From: Hondaea fermentalgiana
Lineage: Eukaryota > Sar > Bigyra > Thraustochytrida > Thraustochytriidae
DNA: 64,000 nt
Assembly (NCBI GenBank): GCA_014084085.1
Contig: NPFB01000038.1
Location: forward strand, 1,759-65,758
Direction: 5' to 3'
Made by a program: the position numbers and the translations under genes. Shown here piece by piece: positions 37,998 to 48,577 of this stretch. The notes beneath the pieces were generated by a model. It was not told the origin of the DNA, did no database searches, and saw only the letters and a program-made list of their open reading frames with translations. The stretch's first letter is position 1. The number at the start of each line of letters is the position of its first letter.

Positions 37998-40900
37998 CTA
38001 CAGCTGGTTCTCAGCAATCGTGTCTTTGATCCTCTGTGCAAGTTCGGCAATCTCCGCATCAGTGGGCTCGACCTCGCTATGCATTGGGACGAAAAGTGGT
38101 TCTCCATTCCAACGAAGAAGAAATGGCCCCTTCCATTCGCTCGAGTCCGCCATGTCCTTGTCAAGCACGCATGGAATCACACGAACAGGTTTTTGACGGT
38201 TCATCGCGTAGTGGAACTCCATGCGACAATAGTCATCCTTCGAAAGCTCCACGTTCACCTTTTCCATGTATTCGCGCGTCACGAAGATGACGGTGGTCCG
38301 GGACTTGTCGATGCCATCCGTTATGGACCGATAAATTTCTGACCCGATGTCATTCGCATCAATCCAACACCGAATGCCACGCTCCGCCAGCTTTCGTTCG
38401 ACGGCCTTTACCTTATCATGTGATATATTTGCGGGACCCCACGCGTGAGAAAGAAAAGCATCATACTGGTATCCAGCGCACGCGACTGACTCTGAGTTCC
38501 CTCGAGCTTGAGACTCACTGAGCATTTGAGCCTGAGAAGTTCCATTCACGAACGGCGCAAAATCTTCAAGTGGTTTACATGACGATCGCGTTCGAATCGT
38601 GTTGCCCGCCAGAGGGTCTGCGAGGGATTCCGCAAGAGCACAAGACTCGTCGCTCTCGGTTCCGTCGGAGCTGACGAATAACTTCGGTCCTAACTTGCCC
38701 CTCATGAACGTTTCGTCAATTTCCTTCAGCTCCTTGCTCAACAATGCGAGAAGTGATGCCAGCGGGCGATCACGTCTGGCACTGCCAAAGCGAAAGATAG
38801 TTCGTCTCTGAGACACCTCCATGAGGCACTTCATACCGCCAAAATCAGCTCTCGCCACGTCCGCGAAGAGCTTTTCACTCACGGTCGCCACACCCTGAAA
38901 TTCCTGGAAAAGAAGAGCCACGAGACGCTGGAAGAAGCCCTTTGGCAAAAATTCGAAGTCGACGTAGGCAAGAGCAGAGTCACCGACCCATCTTCGTCCA
39001 TCTTCCTTGTCGTGTTCCGATGCAGCGCGCAAAAGACTCGGCACCAAAATTGTGTCCTTCTTGCCAGCGTCATCGCTGACCCAAGGGCTCGGACATGCCA
39101 ACAGTGTCGTCTCCATCAGTGATACCAAAAAGTCAACGGGATTGCCTTCCCACAAGAACTCCAGGAAAGCACGACTGGCGACGGCGTGAGATTTCCACCG
39201 ACGAAGTGCAGCATCGAGATGGGGAGGAAGGGCCGTGCGTTCTCCGGCTCCCGATCGTAACTTATTCATGTGCCTTCTCATGTGCTTTGCGCTTGGATCG
39301 CAAATGACGCGTGACAGATTTTTCAATAGCCACTGCGGTTGAATCACAACGACTTTGCACAGAGCCTCATTCTTGGAAAAGTACAAAAGCACGCCGAGCT
39401 CATGCAGATACTCGAGCATCTTCCTGACGTCCTTCTTGGCAACGAAACATTTCGTCACAGCAAGCGCCTCAACATCGTCAAATTGCATGTATGGATCGCT
39501 TTGTTGGAGCAATTGGTCCAGGCAGTAAGACCAACGAAGAGGAACCTTCTCCTTCACAAACGCCTTGTCGGCCACGGATCTTGTCAACTGATCCTTGAGA
39601 CGCGCAACGTGTCCGTCTACATCCTCGCGATCTTGATTGTTGATGGGAAAGAATTGAAGGAACTCCTCTTTCCAAATGTTCCTGTGAATCTTAGGGTCGC
39701 CATCCATTTCGTCAAAGATCCTCTCTTCCAGAGTCTCTTGGATTTCATGATGTTGATCAAGCTCTGGAACCTGGTCCAGGAATGTCCCAATCAGAGCAAC
39801 CTCGACGCCTGGCGCGTGCAATCGGATAGAGTCAAGCCAGAAACGAAGCGTCTGAATCGCGTCGTCTTGCGAGGCGAGCTTGGCAAGCCCTTCCTCGTCA
39901 AGCTTTTCTTTGAAGCGCTCCTTACCCAGCACCTCGCGCATGTCAAAAACCACAACATAGACGCCATACTGGGTCAGGAACAGGTGATGTAGCGCGTAAA
40001 AGACCTCCTGACCACCGTAGTCCCATATCGTAAAGCTGATCTCTTTTTCCTCCTTTCCGGCTTGCTCCTTGACACGAATGCGAAGCGGGGTGTTCACAGC
40101 TTTCGCAATTACCTCCTTGTCAAACTGGACTGATGGAGACTGCGGTGGAGGTGAAGGCACAGCGGAAGCACTATTGGCTGAATCCGCAGGTGGAGCAGCG
40201 CGTGGCGCCTTGGGAACGCTTCGCGCTGCGTCTTTCGATGACTGGGCCTCAGACTGATCCAGCTCTTCATGCTTTCGTTTGTTTCGGTACTTATGCTTTG
40301 CAAGTTGTTCGCCGAGATCGGCATCGCCAATGTTCTTTCGCTCCTTCCAGTCTCGTGTGTGCATGAGCATCAAATCTATTCCAATCGTTGAGACATGCTC
40401 GGGTACGAATGGCTGGTCCAGGAGCGTGCGGATCGTCGACGTCTTGCCTGCGGCTGCCTTGCCCACAACCATGAGCTTGGCACGCCCCCAGCGTACCTTT
40501 TGATCTGTCTTAAGCGCCTGAGCAGCTGTTTCGCTTAGCTCATTCAGCTCATCCTTGACAAGCTTAAGGCGAGAGCCAATACGATCAAAAATATCGGGAG
40601 ATGCATAGGGATAATGGCCAAGACTGTTCATCAATCACGTGAGTCGTCCTTGCATGATATTGACATCCTCCAGCCGAAAAGTGGGGAACGAACTTACGCT
40701 AGCTCCTGCAAGATGTTGTTGCTCTCGAGCGCTACGGCAAGAGCTTCAGCGCCTTCGTTTCCAATCCTACATCCAGTGAGACTATTTTCACGTGAAATAG
40801 TCAGCAATTGCATGGTACAATGACTCTGAGTCTGAGGTGTTGTCGGCAAACGTACTCGAGGGACTGAAGAGATGACTTGTTCTGCTCAAGCGCCTCTGCC

Positions 40901-43900
40901 AGCTTTTCGGCGCCTTCATCGTCGATAATGTTGTCCACAAGACTGAGAAAGATGAAAGATGACAATGCCGATCATTGCGTGATGGTGCGCACGTGTGTTA
41001 GAGAATTCATTTTGTCTTCGACCATTCTTGCATCCTGGCAATAACGTACTCAAGCTCCTCGAGTGTACTATTCTTAACGAGCGCCCCAGCCATGGCTTCA
41101 GCGCCATGTGGACCGATAAGGTTCTCAGAGAGTCTGCAGTCATTTGCAAAGAACCAAATTGGCAAAATCACGGAAAATTGAACGTTTTCAACGCCGTCTT
41201 CGTAAGTTACAATTTGCCTCTGATGCAAGGGCCTTTCCGAATCCAACGTACTTTAGCGACTGCAGAGAATTGTTCGCCGCGAGCGCTTTCGCAATCTCAT
41301 TCGCGCCGTCGTCCCCAATCGCATTGTCTTGAAGACTGTACGCGATAAGGGTTTTTTGTGAAATTATTGAACAGATGAGCAAGTGCTGGTCAGTTGTACA
41401 CAGTACCGACACCCTGACCCCGCCATGCGAACGTACTGTAGCGTCACGAGGGACTTGATCTGAGCGAGTGCCCCTGCCAGCGCAGAAGCGCCATCATCTC
41501 CGATGTTGTTGTTAGATATGCTGTGAATTGCGACACCAAGCGCGGGCCGGGAAATTATAGTTGATGCCCATGCTCGTCAGCTAAGCTCATCTTGCTCCTT
41601 TGGCCACGATAATAAGTACTTACTCCAGAAAGTGCAGCGTCGTGTTCCCCGTGAGAGCGCCCGCCAGCGATCTTGCGCCAGCCATACCGACTCTGTTCTT
41701 TGCGAGACTATGAAGATGAGGAGTGTTTTGATCGACATAGAGAGCCCACGAACATCCACAGTAGATCATATTACGACGAGTATCGAGCAATCGTTAGTCA
41801 TACTCGCTTGTTGAAAACCGCCATGACAATATAACTTACTCTAGCGCCTTTAGTGATTCGCTCTCGGCAAGCGCATTTGCTAGCTGCTTAGCGCCATCCC
41901 CCGTGATGTCGTTGCCACGAAATCTGCGTGTTTTTGCGTGATACGGATTCATGAATACGCGAGGAAAACCCACAAAGAGTCGTGAATGCATCTTCGTTAG
42001 TCCATGCTACTCCTTTCTTGCGCAATGCTCTCTCGCCAATACTTACTTCAGTGTGTGCAGCGACTTGTTCTTCAGAAGTGCGCCCGCCACCGCAACAGCG
42101 CCTACGTTGCCAATCCTGTTTCTTGCAATACTGCGTACCACAACAGGAGTTCGCATTTAATTTGGAAAGTGTTAGTCTCCTCACCCTCAACGTGCACCCG
42201 ATTGTTTTGGGTTCACTTACTCTAGGAACAACAGCGACTTATTCTCCTCAAGCGCTTTGGCCACATGCACAGCGCCATCATCACCAATAGCATTCCATCC
42301 CAGCCTGCGCTTGCAATTCGAGAAAACGCCACCAAAGTGCGCATGTTCAAAAAAGCCGTTTTGCCATACAAACTTGTCAGCCTTCTTCGAATCATACACG
42401 CCTCATTTTCGATACTGTAGTTCTTACTTTAGCATCTCCAGCACTTGAGACTTCACGAAAGCCTCCGCAATCTCCTTGGCGCCATCAGTGCTGATTCCAT
42501 TCTTCTGAAGACTGCGTTGGTTCGTAAAGAAAGATCGAAATACGAAGCACCGCGAGGAAGCCTGGTGGTTAGTCTCCTTGCTCAACTACAACGCTCTGTT
42601 TCTACGTACTCGAGAGAACACAGCATTGTATTCGCCGCGAGCGACCTCGCCATTGCCGCGGCGCCACCGTCACCGATACGGTTCCAGCCAAGACTGTGTT
42701 TGTGTAACAACGAGCAGCAAGTTACAAAGTACAGTGCCATGAGTTGCTTCATCGTCAGTTGTCGGAATTTCGCGCACTTTCCCGCCTCTCATGATCACCT
42801 ACTTGAGCGTCAATAGGGACTCGTTCTTCTCGAGCATATCCGCTACAGCCTTGGCGCCAAGGGGACCTATTTCGTCAGCCCCAAGACTGCGCTCATTGAA
42901 CCAATTGCGATTTCATGGCAAGTACGGAGCACCGCAATAACCCAGGTCAGTCTTTCTTTGTCTTTTGCAAAACGCTTTTAACCTTTCTCACCACATACTT
43001 TAAGTTCTGCAGCGACTTGTGCTCGGCAAGCGCGCATGCCACGGCCTCAGCACCACTATCGCCGATGCCATTCTTGGAAAGACTGTGAGGATGAAAGTGA
43101 TCACATCATATTGCGTAAGTTTGGTTTGTTCAAACAACAGGAACACTGTCTCTGTTATTCATCGTAGCTTTGAAAACGTACTTCAAAGAATGGAGCTGCG
43201 TATATTTCGCGAGGCTCTCCGCCATCTCCTTGGCGCCTCGTGGTCCAATGCCATCACCGGATCGACTATACTCATCGAAATAAAATATTTGAGTCAAAGG
43301 GAAGCAAGCACCAATGTCGACGATGGTGATTACGTGAAATTTCGCAGGACATCAGTTCACTTCAGTCGTACTTATGCGAAAATCTCAGCTCAACGTACTC
43401 CAATTCTTTCACAGCCTCAGGTTCGTTTTGCTTGGCAGTTCTGTAAGATTCGCAGACGTTGATGACAAGTTGGGCATAATTCCAATGGCGCATCGTTAAT
43501 TAATTGTTTCTGACTTCTCCTCCATGTTGAAACTATACATACCTGTTTTTCTTCAGCAGTGCGTCTATTTCACGCATTTTGTGTCTGCTGACATTGTTGC
43601 GATCAAGACTGCTCTCGTTTCAAAAATGGTGCAAACGTGTACGTAAATGACGAAGAGGGAGGATGCCATAGAGAATTGTTCGCGTTTTAATTAGTTCTCC
43701 TCGCTTCCCACATGCGGTTTTTCTTCCCTCGCTCCCAACTTACTTGAGCTTTTGCAGTGACGTGTTCTCCTTGAGCGCATTTGCCAGCGCTGTCGCGCCA
43801 TCATCGCCAACTTCGTTCCACTGGAGACTGCGATTGTGCATTTTATGTGGAAAGTGAAACAAAAAACATTCATGGCAGCATGATCGAAGGAAGAGAAGAA

Positions 43901-44970
43901 CAATCATAGCATCATGTATCGGGTTGGATGATNNNNNNNNNNNNNNNNNNNNNNNNNNNNNNNNNNNNNNNNNNNNNNNNNNNNNNNNNNNNNNNNNNNN
44001 NNNNNNNNNNNNNNNNNNNNNNNNNNNNNNNNTTGCGAGCTGGTCAGTCGTCTTCGTTCTTTGCAAGCTTTCTTTGCCTCACCATCACGCTACTCACTCA
44101 AGTTCCTGCAGCGACTTATTCTCCTTGAGCGCATTCGCCAGCGCTGTCGCGCCATCATCGCCAATTCGGTTGTCCCGAAGGCTGCGGTTGTGCATTTTAT
44201 GTGCAAAGTGAAACATAAAACATGCATGACAGCATGATCGATGGAAGAGAAGAACAATCATAGCATCATGTATCGGGTTGGATGATTTGTACCATTGCGA
44301 GCTGGTCAGTCGTCTTCGTTCTTTGCAAGCTTTCTTTGCCTCACCATTACACTACTTACGCAAGATCCTGCAGCGACGTGTTTTCCTTGAGCGCATTCGC
44401 CAGCGCTGTCGCGCCATGATCGCCAATTAGGTTCCTCGAAAGTCTGCGATTGTGCATTTCATGGACATAATGGGGAATCGGAAACCATGCATGGCAGCAT
44501 GATCGCATGTTCGAAGAAAGAGATGAAACAATCATAGCATCAGGTATCGGGTTGGGTGATTTGTACCATTGCAAGCTGGTCAGTCGTCTTCGTTCTTTGC
44601 AAGCTTTCTTTGCCTCACCATCACACTACTTACGCAAGCTTTTGCAGCGACGTGTTCTCCTTGAGCGCATTCGCCAGCGCTGTCACGCCATCGTCGCCAA
44701 ATTTGTTCCTCTGAAGACTGCGATTGTTCATTTCATGGGCAATGTGATCGGAAGAACGAGATCGTAAAGACATGACAAGGTTCGGGTCAGAATAATAACA
44801 ATGCATTGCAACGAACGCCAGATCTGGGCGTATCGGCAATTCGGAGTTGCTCGCTCAACTTACCTCAGCCAGGTTTCTCCATCTGACATTGCTCGAATTG
44901 CGTCGGCAATCGAATATGCCAGGTAGTTGAATCGGGACTGTTCCCATGATCGTGGAAAGGACTCGGCCAT
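37998..44970 (-). CDS. LRR - Roc - COR - TIR protein (Roco family), 22 exons
   Basis: Exons in transcript order: 44864-44970, 44634-44717, 44360-44443, 44098-44181, 43744-43827, 43543-43608, 43399-43440, 43182-43265, 42999-43082, 42803-42886, 42610-42693, 42428-42511, 42221-42304, 42047-42130, 41840-41923, 41624-41707, 41437-41520, 41252-41335, 41050-41133, 40856-40942, 40698-40781, 37998-40623. All introns are GT-AG and phase 2. Exons sum to 4356 nt, an exact 1451 codons plus stop. Exon 1 gives a 35-residue start from ATG 44970. Exons 2-21 give 19 ribonuclease-inhibitor-type LRRs (I/V-G-D-x-G-A core). The last exon encodes Roc (P-loop G-K-A-A-A-G-K-T 631-638, W-D-Y-G-G-Q 777-782, a ~60-residue Pro/charged insertion between them), COR, and a C-terminal TIR (from Y-D-A-F-L-S-H-A-W at 1297). 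The place of the NADase glutamate appears to be Gly1337. Function is unknown; a sensor or GTPase-switch role is inference. A gap lies in intron 4. Confidence 0.9.
43744..44717 (-). repeat. Recent tandem duplications of an LRR exon plus its intron (~262-bp unit)
   Basis: Exons at 43744, 44098, 44360 and 44634 are near-identical, and so are the introns between them (shared landmarks AACAATCATAGCATCA, GTATCGGGTTGG, GCTGGTCAGTCGTCTTCG). The unit is 262 bp from 44098 to 44360 and 274 bp from 44360 to 44634. The interval 43744-44098 is 354 bp including the 100 N, which becomes 262 if the N run stands for about 8 bases. Confidence 0.92.
43933..44032. other. Assembly gap of 100 N inside the tandem LRR exon array
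   Basis: The left flank ends in GGGTTGGATGAT and the right flank starts TTGCGAGCTGG. In the intact neighbouring intron these same words (near 44275-44303) are separated by only TTGTACCA or so. The gap therefore replaces either ~8 bases or those 8 bases plus whole 262-bp repeat units collapsed in assembly. Confidence 0.92.
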
Positions 44971-45658
44971 TTGTAGCGAACAGGAAGTGAGTGAATGAAA
45001 GGCAGGCAAGCGTCTGGCCTGCAACTCGCGGGCTCTGCAAGTCGTTTGAGTAAGTCTGCAGGCTTTTTGGCAAGGTGAGTTCGAGCTCGTATACTACTTG
45101 TCTTCCGTGTGCACGTGGAGTCGCGCCTTGGTTCACGATCACGTGTGTATAGGCTTAAACGCCGCGGAGCTAGACGCGGAAGAGTGTGAGCGTCGGACGA
45201 CAGCCCGGCGGGCGATCCGGTGAGCCCCCGTCAATCTCGCGCGCGCAAGAGGGCTGCTTGATGAACGCCGCTGCCGCCGCGAACGCTGCAGCTTTGCGAG
45301 TCCGATTTGATCGCTGATTGCGTCGGCAGGTTGTCTGATTTTGCCTATTTCGCCGATTTCTCCGGGAGAAAGCATACTAGTATATATAAAGAAAATTCGC
45401 AAACACCCACAGAAAGCAGCCCGCCATGGCCGGTTTGTGTAATATCCGAGAAATTGGCATCTGAAGAGCAAGGAGATTGTCTGGAGAGCCTTGACATCGT
45501 CACAAGGAATGAAGATTTTGCAGAGAGCGCCATCAGGAGACGCGATGTCTCTGAGTTATAAAGCTTCCACGGCTTTGGGCCTGTATTTTTGGAATCGCCG
45601 CGGAAACGATAAAGAACGTAGCCCCAAATCTAAACATGGAAAAATCATTTTTTCTCTT
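44971..45658. other. Upstream region of the LRR-Roc-COR-TIR gene
   Basis: Between the kinesin stop and the LRR-Roc ATG. It contains GC-rich DNA at 45160-45300 and, on the plus strand, TATATATAAA at 45381-45390, which has no credible gene behind it. No gene seen. Confidence 0.55.
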
Positions 45659-47977
45659 TTATGAGTCCTGGGGTGTAGGGCTCAATCGATCCGCATTGGA
45701 AGGCGCATCCGCTACGCGTGCTCTATTTTTCATGTTGCGTAGCTTTTGCTTGACAAAGGAGGCGTGTTTTCGAAATTTGGCGTCCCGTGCGACCTGGTCT
45801 TTGTCGTCCTCCTCATCTCGTTTTCGGTCCTCCTCGAGACGCTCGAGCTCGCGTTGCGCCTTGGCCGCAATCCATTGTTGCAGCTTTTTGTGTTTCGCCA
45901 GCTCCTTTTGCTTCTCACGTAGACTTGACGCAAGACTTCGTGTTCCATTCGTGGACCCATCCACGCCGCCGCCAGCACCAAGGCCAAGGCCAACGCCGCT
46001 GCCGACATTTCTCTCCTCTTGTGCGAGGCTACGCCCTTGTGCGGTCATAGACTTCGTCTTTTTCTTGTTGGACTTATTCGGAGAAGCACATTCATTCGGC
46101 GTCTTGCTTCCGAGAGGCCCCGAGTGCTCTACTCGATCTCCCATGCCTCGCAAGCGATACGTCGCAGGGGCACCCGTTGCAGGCGCTCGAGGCGAGAGAG
46201 AAATAGGGCCATTGTATGCGGGCCCGCCATTGTTGTTTCCAGAACCACCGCTGCCGCCACCAAGAGTCGAGCAACTTGCGAGATGTCGCTTGAACTCGGT
46301 CTGAAACTCTTCCTCCTCCACTTCAAAGGCAAAAAACTTGTCAGCACAGTGTTTCAAGCTTGCAAGTGTCGCGCGTAGCCTTTTATTCTCCGATTTGACA
46401 CCTGCAGAGGCCGCTGCTGCCTCATTTTTGGCTACTGCTATTGCAGCTTGCATCTTGCGAGGGGTCGCTCCGGCCTCCATTTCATCCCGTAGCCTTCGAT
46501 TCTCCTGCTCCAGACGAGCGATGCTCTCTTTCGCGTCAAAGAGTTCCTTTGCGATCGCAAACGAGGTCGAAGCATTGCCCTTTGCAGCCGCGCTCGGCAG
46601 CGCTAATGCGTGCGAGTTTGTTCCTGGCGAGGGCACTGCGGAGCCATCCATGAGAGCTAATGGCGTCGCTACCTGGGCGGAGGCCTGCCAATCCTGGTCT
46701 TGAAGATGCGAAACGACGAGCGCCCCCTGAGCAGCGAGATTGCTCTTGTTATCATAGGGGATTCCATTGGCATCCAGAAGCTGACGCAGGTGTCCAATCT
46801 CAGCCTCAAGACGGAGAACAAGTTCAAGCGATACTTCGCGCGTCTCCACGACGTGGGCATGTTGCATGACGCGTTTGGCGCGATCGGCAAACTTTAACGT
46901 TGAGATCGACTCCTCTACATATGCTTCTGATGGGGACAAAGTCGCAATGATGCACGTTCGCGAATTGCCACCAAGCGCGTCCTGCAAAATACGCGTGAGT
47001 TTTGAGTCGCGGAACGGCACATGCGTAGCCTTGGGGTTTGTGAGCGCTGCGATGCATCGTCCCAGCGTGTGCAGGCTTGTGTTGATGTTTGTCAGCTCTG
47101 AGACATGGCCTTTGTCGAGCTGCTCCATTGTGCCCCACTTTTCTGAACCTGCCAAATCTACGAGATTGAGCTTGGCACGCACGACTCGACCGCTTCGTTT
47201 CTTGCGCCGCTCCACGCACATTTGAAAAATGGAATGACTTCGACTACTTACGTCATTCATTTGCGTTTGCCGACATGCGCGTTGCTCATCGCCCTGCTCG
47301 AGCAGAGCCATGCACTCGTGTAAAGAGGTTACGGCGTATTCGCTCAACCCGACCACGTAAATCTCCTTTGTTTCTGTGTTCTCGTGCACCTGTAGCGGAC
47401 GCTCTCGACCGGGGTCGCGTAACAGGTCGAATGGTTGGTCGTTGTAAATCTGCATAAAGCTACAGTAAATGGAAACCTCCTCGTCCTCCTGGTCTTCGCT
47501 CTGGCTTCTCCCGCTACGCGAACGTTCCGACTCTGCGATAGCAAGAACTTCCCGCACGGCGCGAGGAATCACGCCCATGCTGCGTGAGGTTTCTTCAGCA
47601 CCATAAATGGAAAGGTCATCTTCAGGACCAAACATGGTGAATGACTTGCCTGATCCAGTCTGTCCATACGCAAAGATGGTGCTGTTGAATCCCTGAACAA
47701 CGGATTCTGCTGCGAAGCGGACTTTGGCATAAACTTCTTCCTGGCTGCTATCCAAGTCAAAGACGTGGTCAAAACGCGCATTGACATTGTGAAGATCAGT
47801 TTCTACGCGGACGGTCGACCCATCTTCGCTCACCTCTGTCACTGCGGGCGCGGCAATCTCTCTGCCCAGCAATGGTCGAATCCGAATAAAGACCTTTATG
47901 TTCTCATGACATGCGCCATTGCTTAGTGCTGCGTTGCCTTCGGCACGCACGACGAGCGCGTCTTCGCCCGTCGCCAT
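45659..47977 (-). CDS. Kinesin with N-terminal motor
   Basis: A microtubule motor of 772 residues. The motor domain spans about 26-375: I-K-V-F-I-R-I-R-P near the start, P-loop G-Q-T-G-S-G-K-S at 105-112, switch I N-D-V-S-S-R-S-H-S, switch II D-L-A-G-S-E, then N-I-N-x-S-L and R-D-S-K-L-T-R-I-L. It is followed by a neck and short coiled coils (about 395-420 and 500-545), Gly/Ser-rich linkers, and a charged helical C-terminus (about 690-755). A G-R-C-I-A-A-L-T motif replaces the usual G-N-V-I-x-A-L; I cannot assign the subfamily. The ATG at 47977 is followed by a short Ala-rich head. It has the same orientation as the LRR-Roc gene but lies 689 bp away and is independent. Confidence 0.93.
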   Translation of the reverse strand: MATGEDALVVRAEGNAALSNGACHENIKVFIRIRPLLGREIAAPAVTEVSEDGSTVRVETDLHNVNARFDHVFDLDSSQEEVYAKVRFAAESVVQGFNSTIFAYGQTGSGKSFTMFGPEDDLSIYGAEETSRSMGVIPRAVREVLAIAESERSRSGRSQSEDQEDEEVSIYCSFMQIYNDQPFDLLRDPGRERPLQVHENTETKEIYVVGLSEYAVTSLHECMALLEQGDEQRACRQTQMNDVSSRSHSIFQMCVERRKKRSGRVVRAKLNLVDLAGSEKWGTMEQLDKGHVSELTNINTSLHTLGRCIAALTNPKATHVPFRDSKLTRILQDALGGNSRTCIIATLSPSEAYVEESISTLKFADRAKRVMQHAHVVETREVSLELVLRLEAEIGHLRQLLDANGIPYDNKSNLAAQGALVVSHLQDQDWQASAQVATPLALMDGSAVPSPGTNSHALALPSAAAKGNASTSFAIAKELFDAKESIARLEQENRRLRDEMEAGATPRKMQAAIAVAKNEAAAASAGVKSENKRLRATLASLKHCADKFFAFEVEEEEFQTEFKRHLASCSTLGGGSGGSGNNNGGPAYNGPISLSPRAPATGAPATYRLRGMGDRVEHSGPLGSKTPNECASPNKSNKKKTKSMTAQGRSLAQEERNVGSGVGLGLGAGGGVDGSTNGTRSLASSLREKQKELAKHKKLQQWIAAKAQRELERLEEDRKRDEEDDKDQVARDAKFRKHASFVKQKLRNMKNRARVADAPSNADRLSPTPQDS

Positions 47978-48577
47978 TGCCCCTTCGGCCCACCGTCACA
48001 GGCTGGCCGTACGCAAGGAAACAAAACCTTGGCCTACAGCGTCACGAGACGAGATTAGACGAGACGAGACGAGACGAGACGAGACGAGACGTTGGGGTCT
48101 GTGACGAAGCCGCCACCGCGGCGCCAAACAACACGAGGCGAACGGAGAGGCGCAGCAAGCCTCACCCAAGTACTCTTGGCACCCGAGGTCACCTCTTGCT
48201 GGCCTTTTACCAACGTTTTGGTCTCGTGCGTGTACAACAAAAAAGTCTATTTCTGGCCCGAGCGTGCAGATTTGAGTCGACGGCGAACCCAACGGCTATC
48301 GTATTGGATATTACTCGATTTTGCTTGTCTTCTTTTCGGAAGGCCTGACAGAAAGCTAACATTGTGTCGCGAGGTTCTGGGATTGGTCGCAGAGCAGTGT
48401 TGTGTCACAGGGTGCGAGTTATTTTTACACAAGAAAAATATTCGAGAGGGAGAGAAAAAAGGAAAGGCGAGGAAAGGAAAGAAATAGGAAAGAAAAAGGC
48501 TGATGTGATTTCTTGTATACCGAAAAATGTAAATGGCAACGCAAAACAAGGTGACTTGAAAAGGACAAACTTCCTTC
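47978..48577. other. Intergenic: kinesin leader and MTIP-MtaD 3' flank
   Basis: No gene. It contains a GAGAC microsatellite (48046-48091) near the kinesin start and a purine-rich patch (AAAGGAAAGG-type) at about 48440-48500 on the plus strand. Confidence 0.6.
48046..48091. repeat. GAGAC pentanucleotide microsatellite in the kinesin leader
   Basis: Nine 5-bp units, one of them degenerate (GATTA). It lies 69-114 nt upstream of the kinesin ATG and reads as TCTCG units in the mRNA sense. The same unit occurs in the same position class upstream of the glutaminase gene. Confidence 0.9.

Noticed and set aside
40698..44717. Regularly spaced ~84-bp repeats that superficially resemble a CRISPR or minisatellite array
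   Set aside because: The repeats translate as LRRs in one frame, are flanked by GT/AG splice signals, and are diverged outside the leucine core; they are exons.
45381..45390. TATATATAAA on the plus strand, possible TATA box
   Set aside because: Only a 12-codon ORF follows it, and neither neighbouring gene is transcribed on the plus strand.
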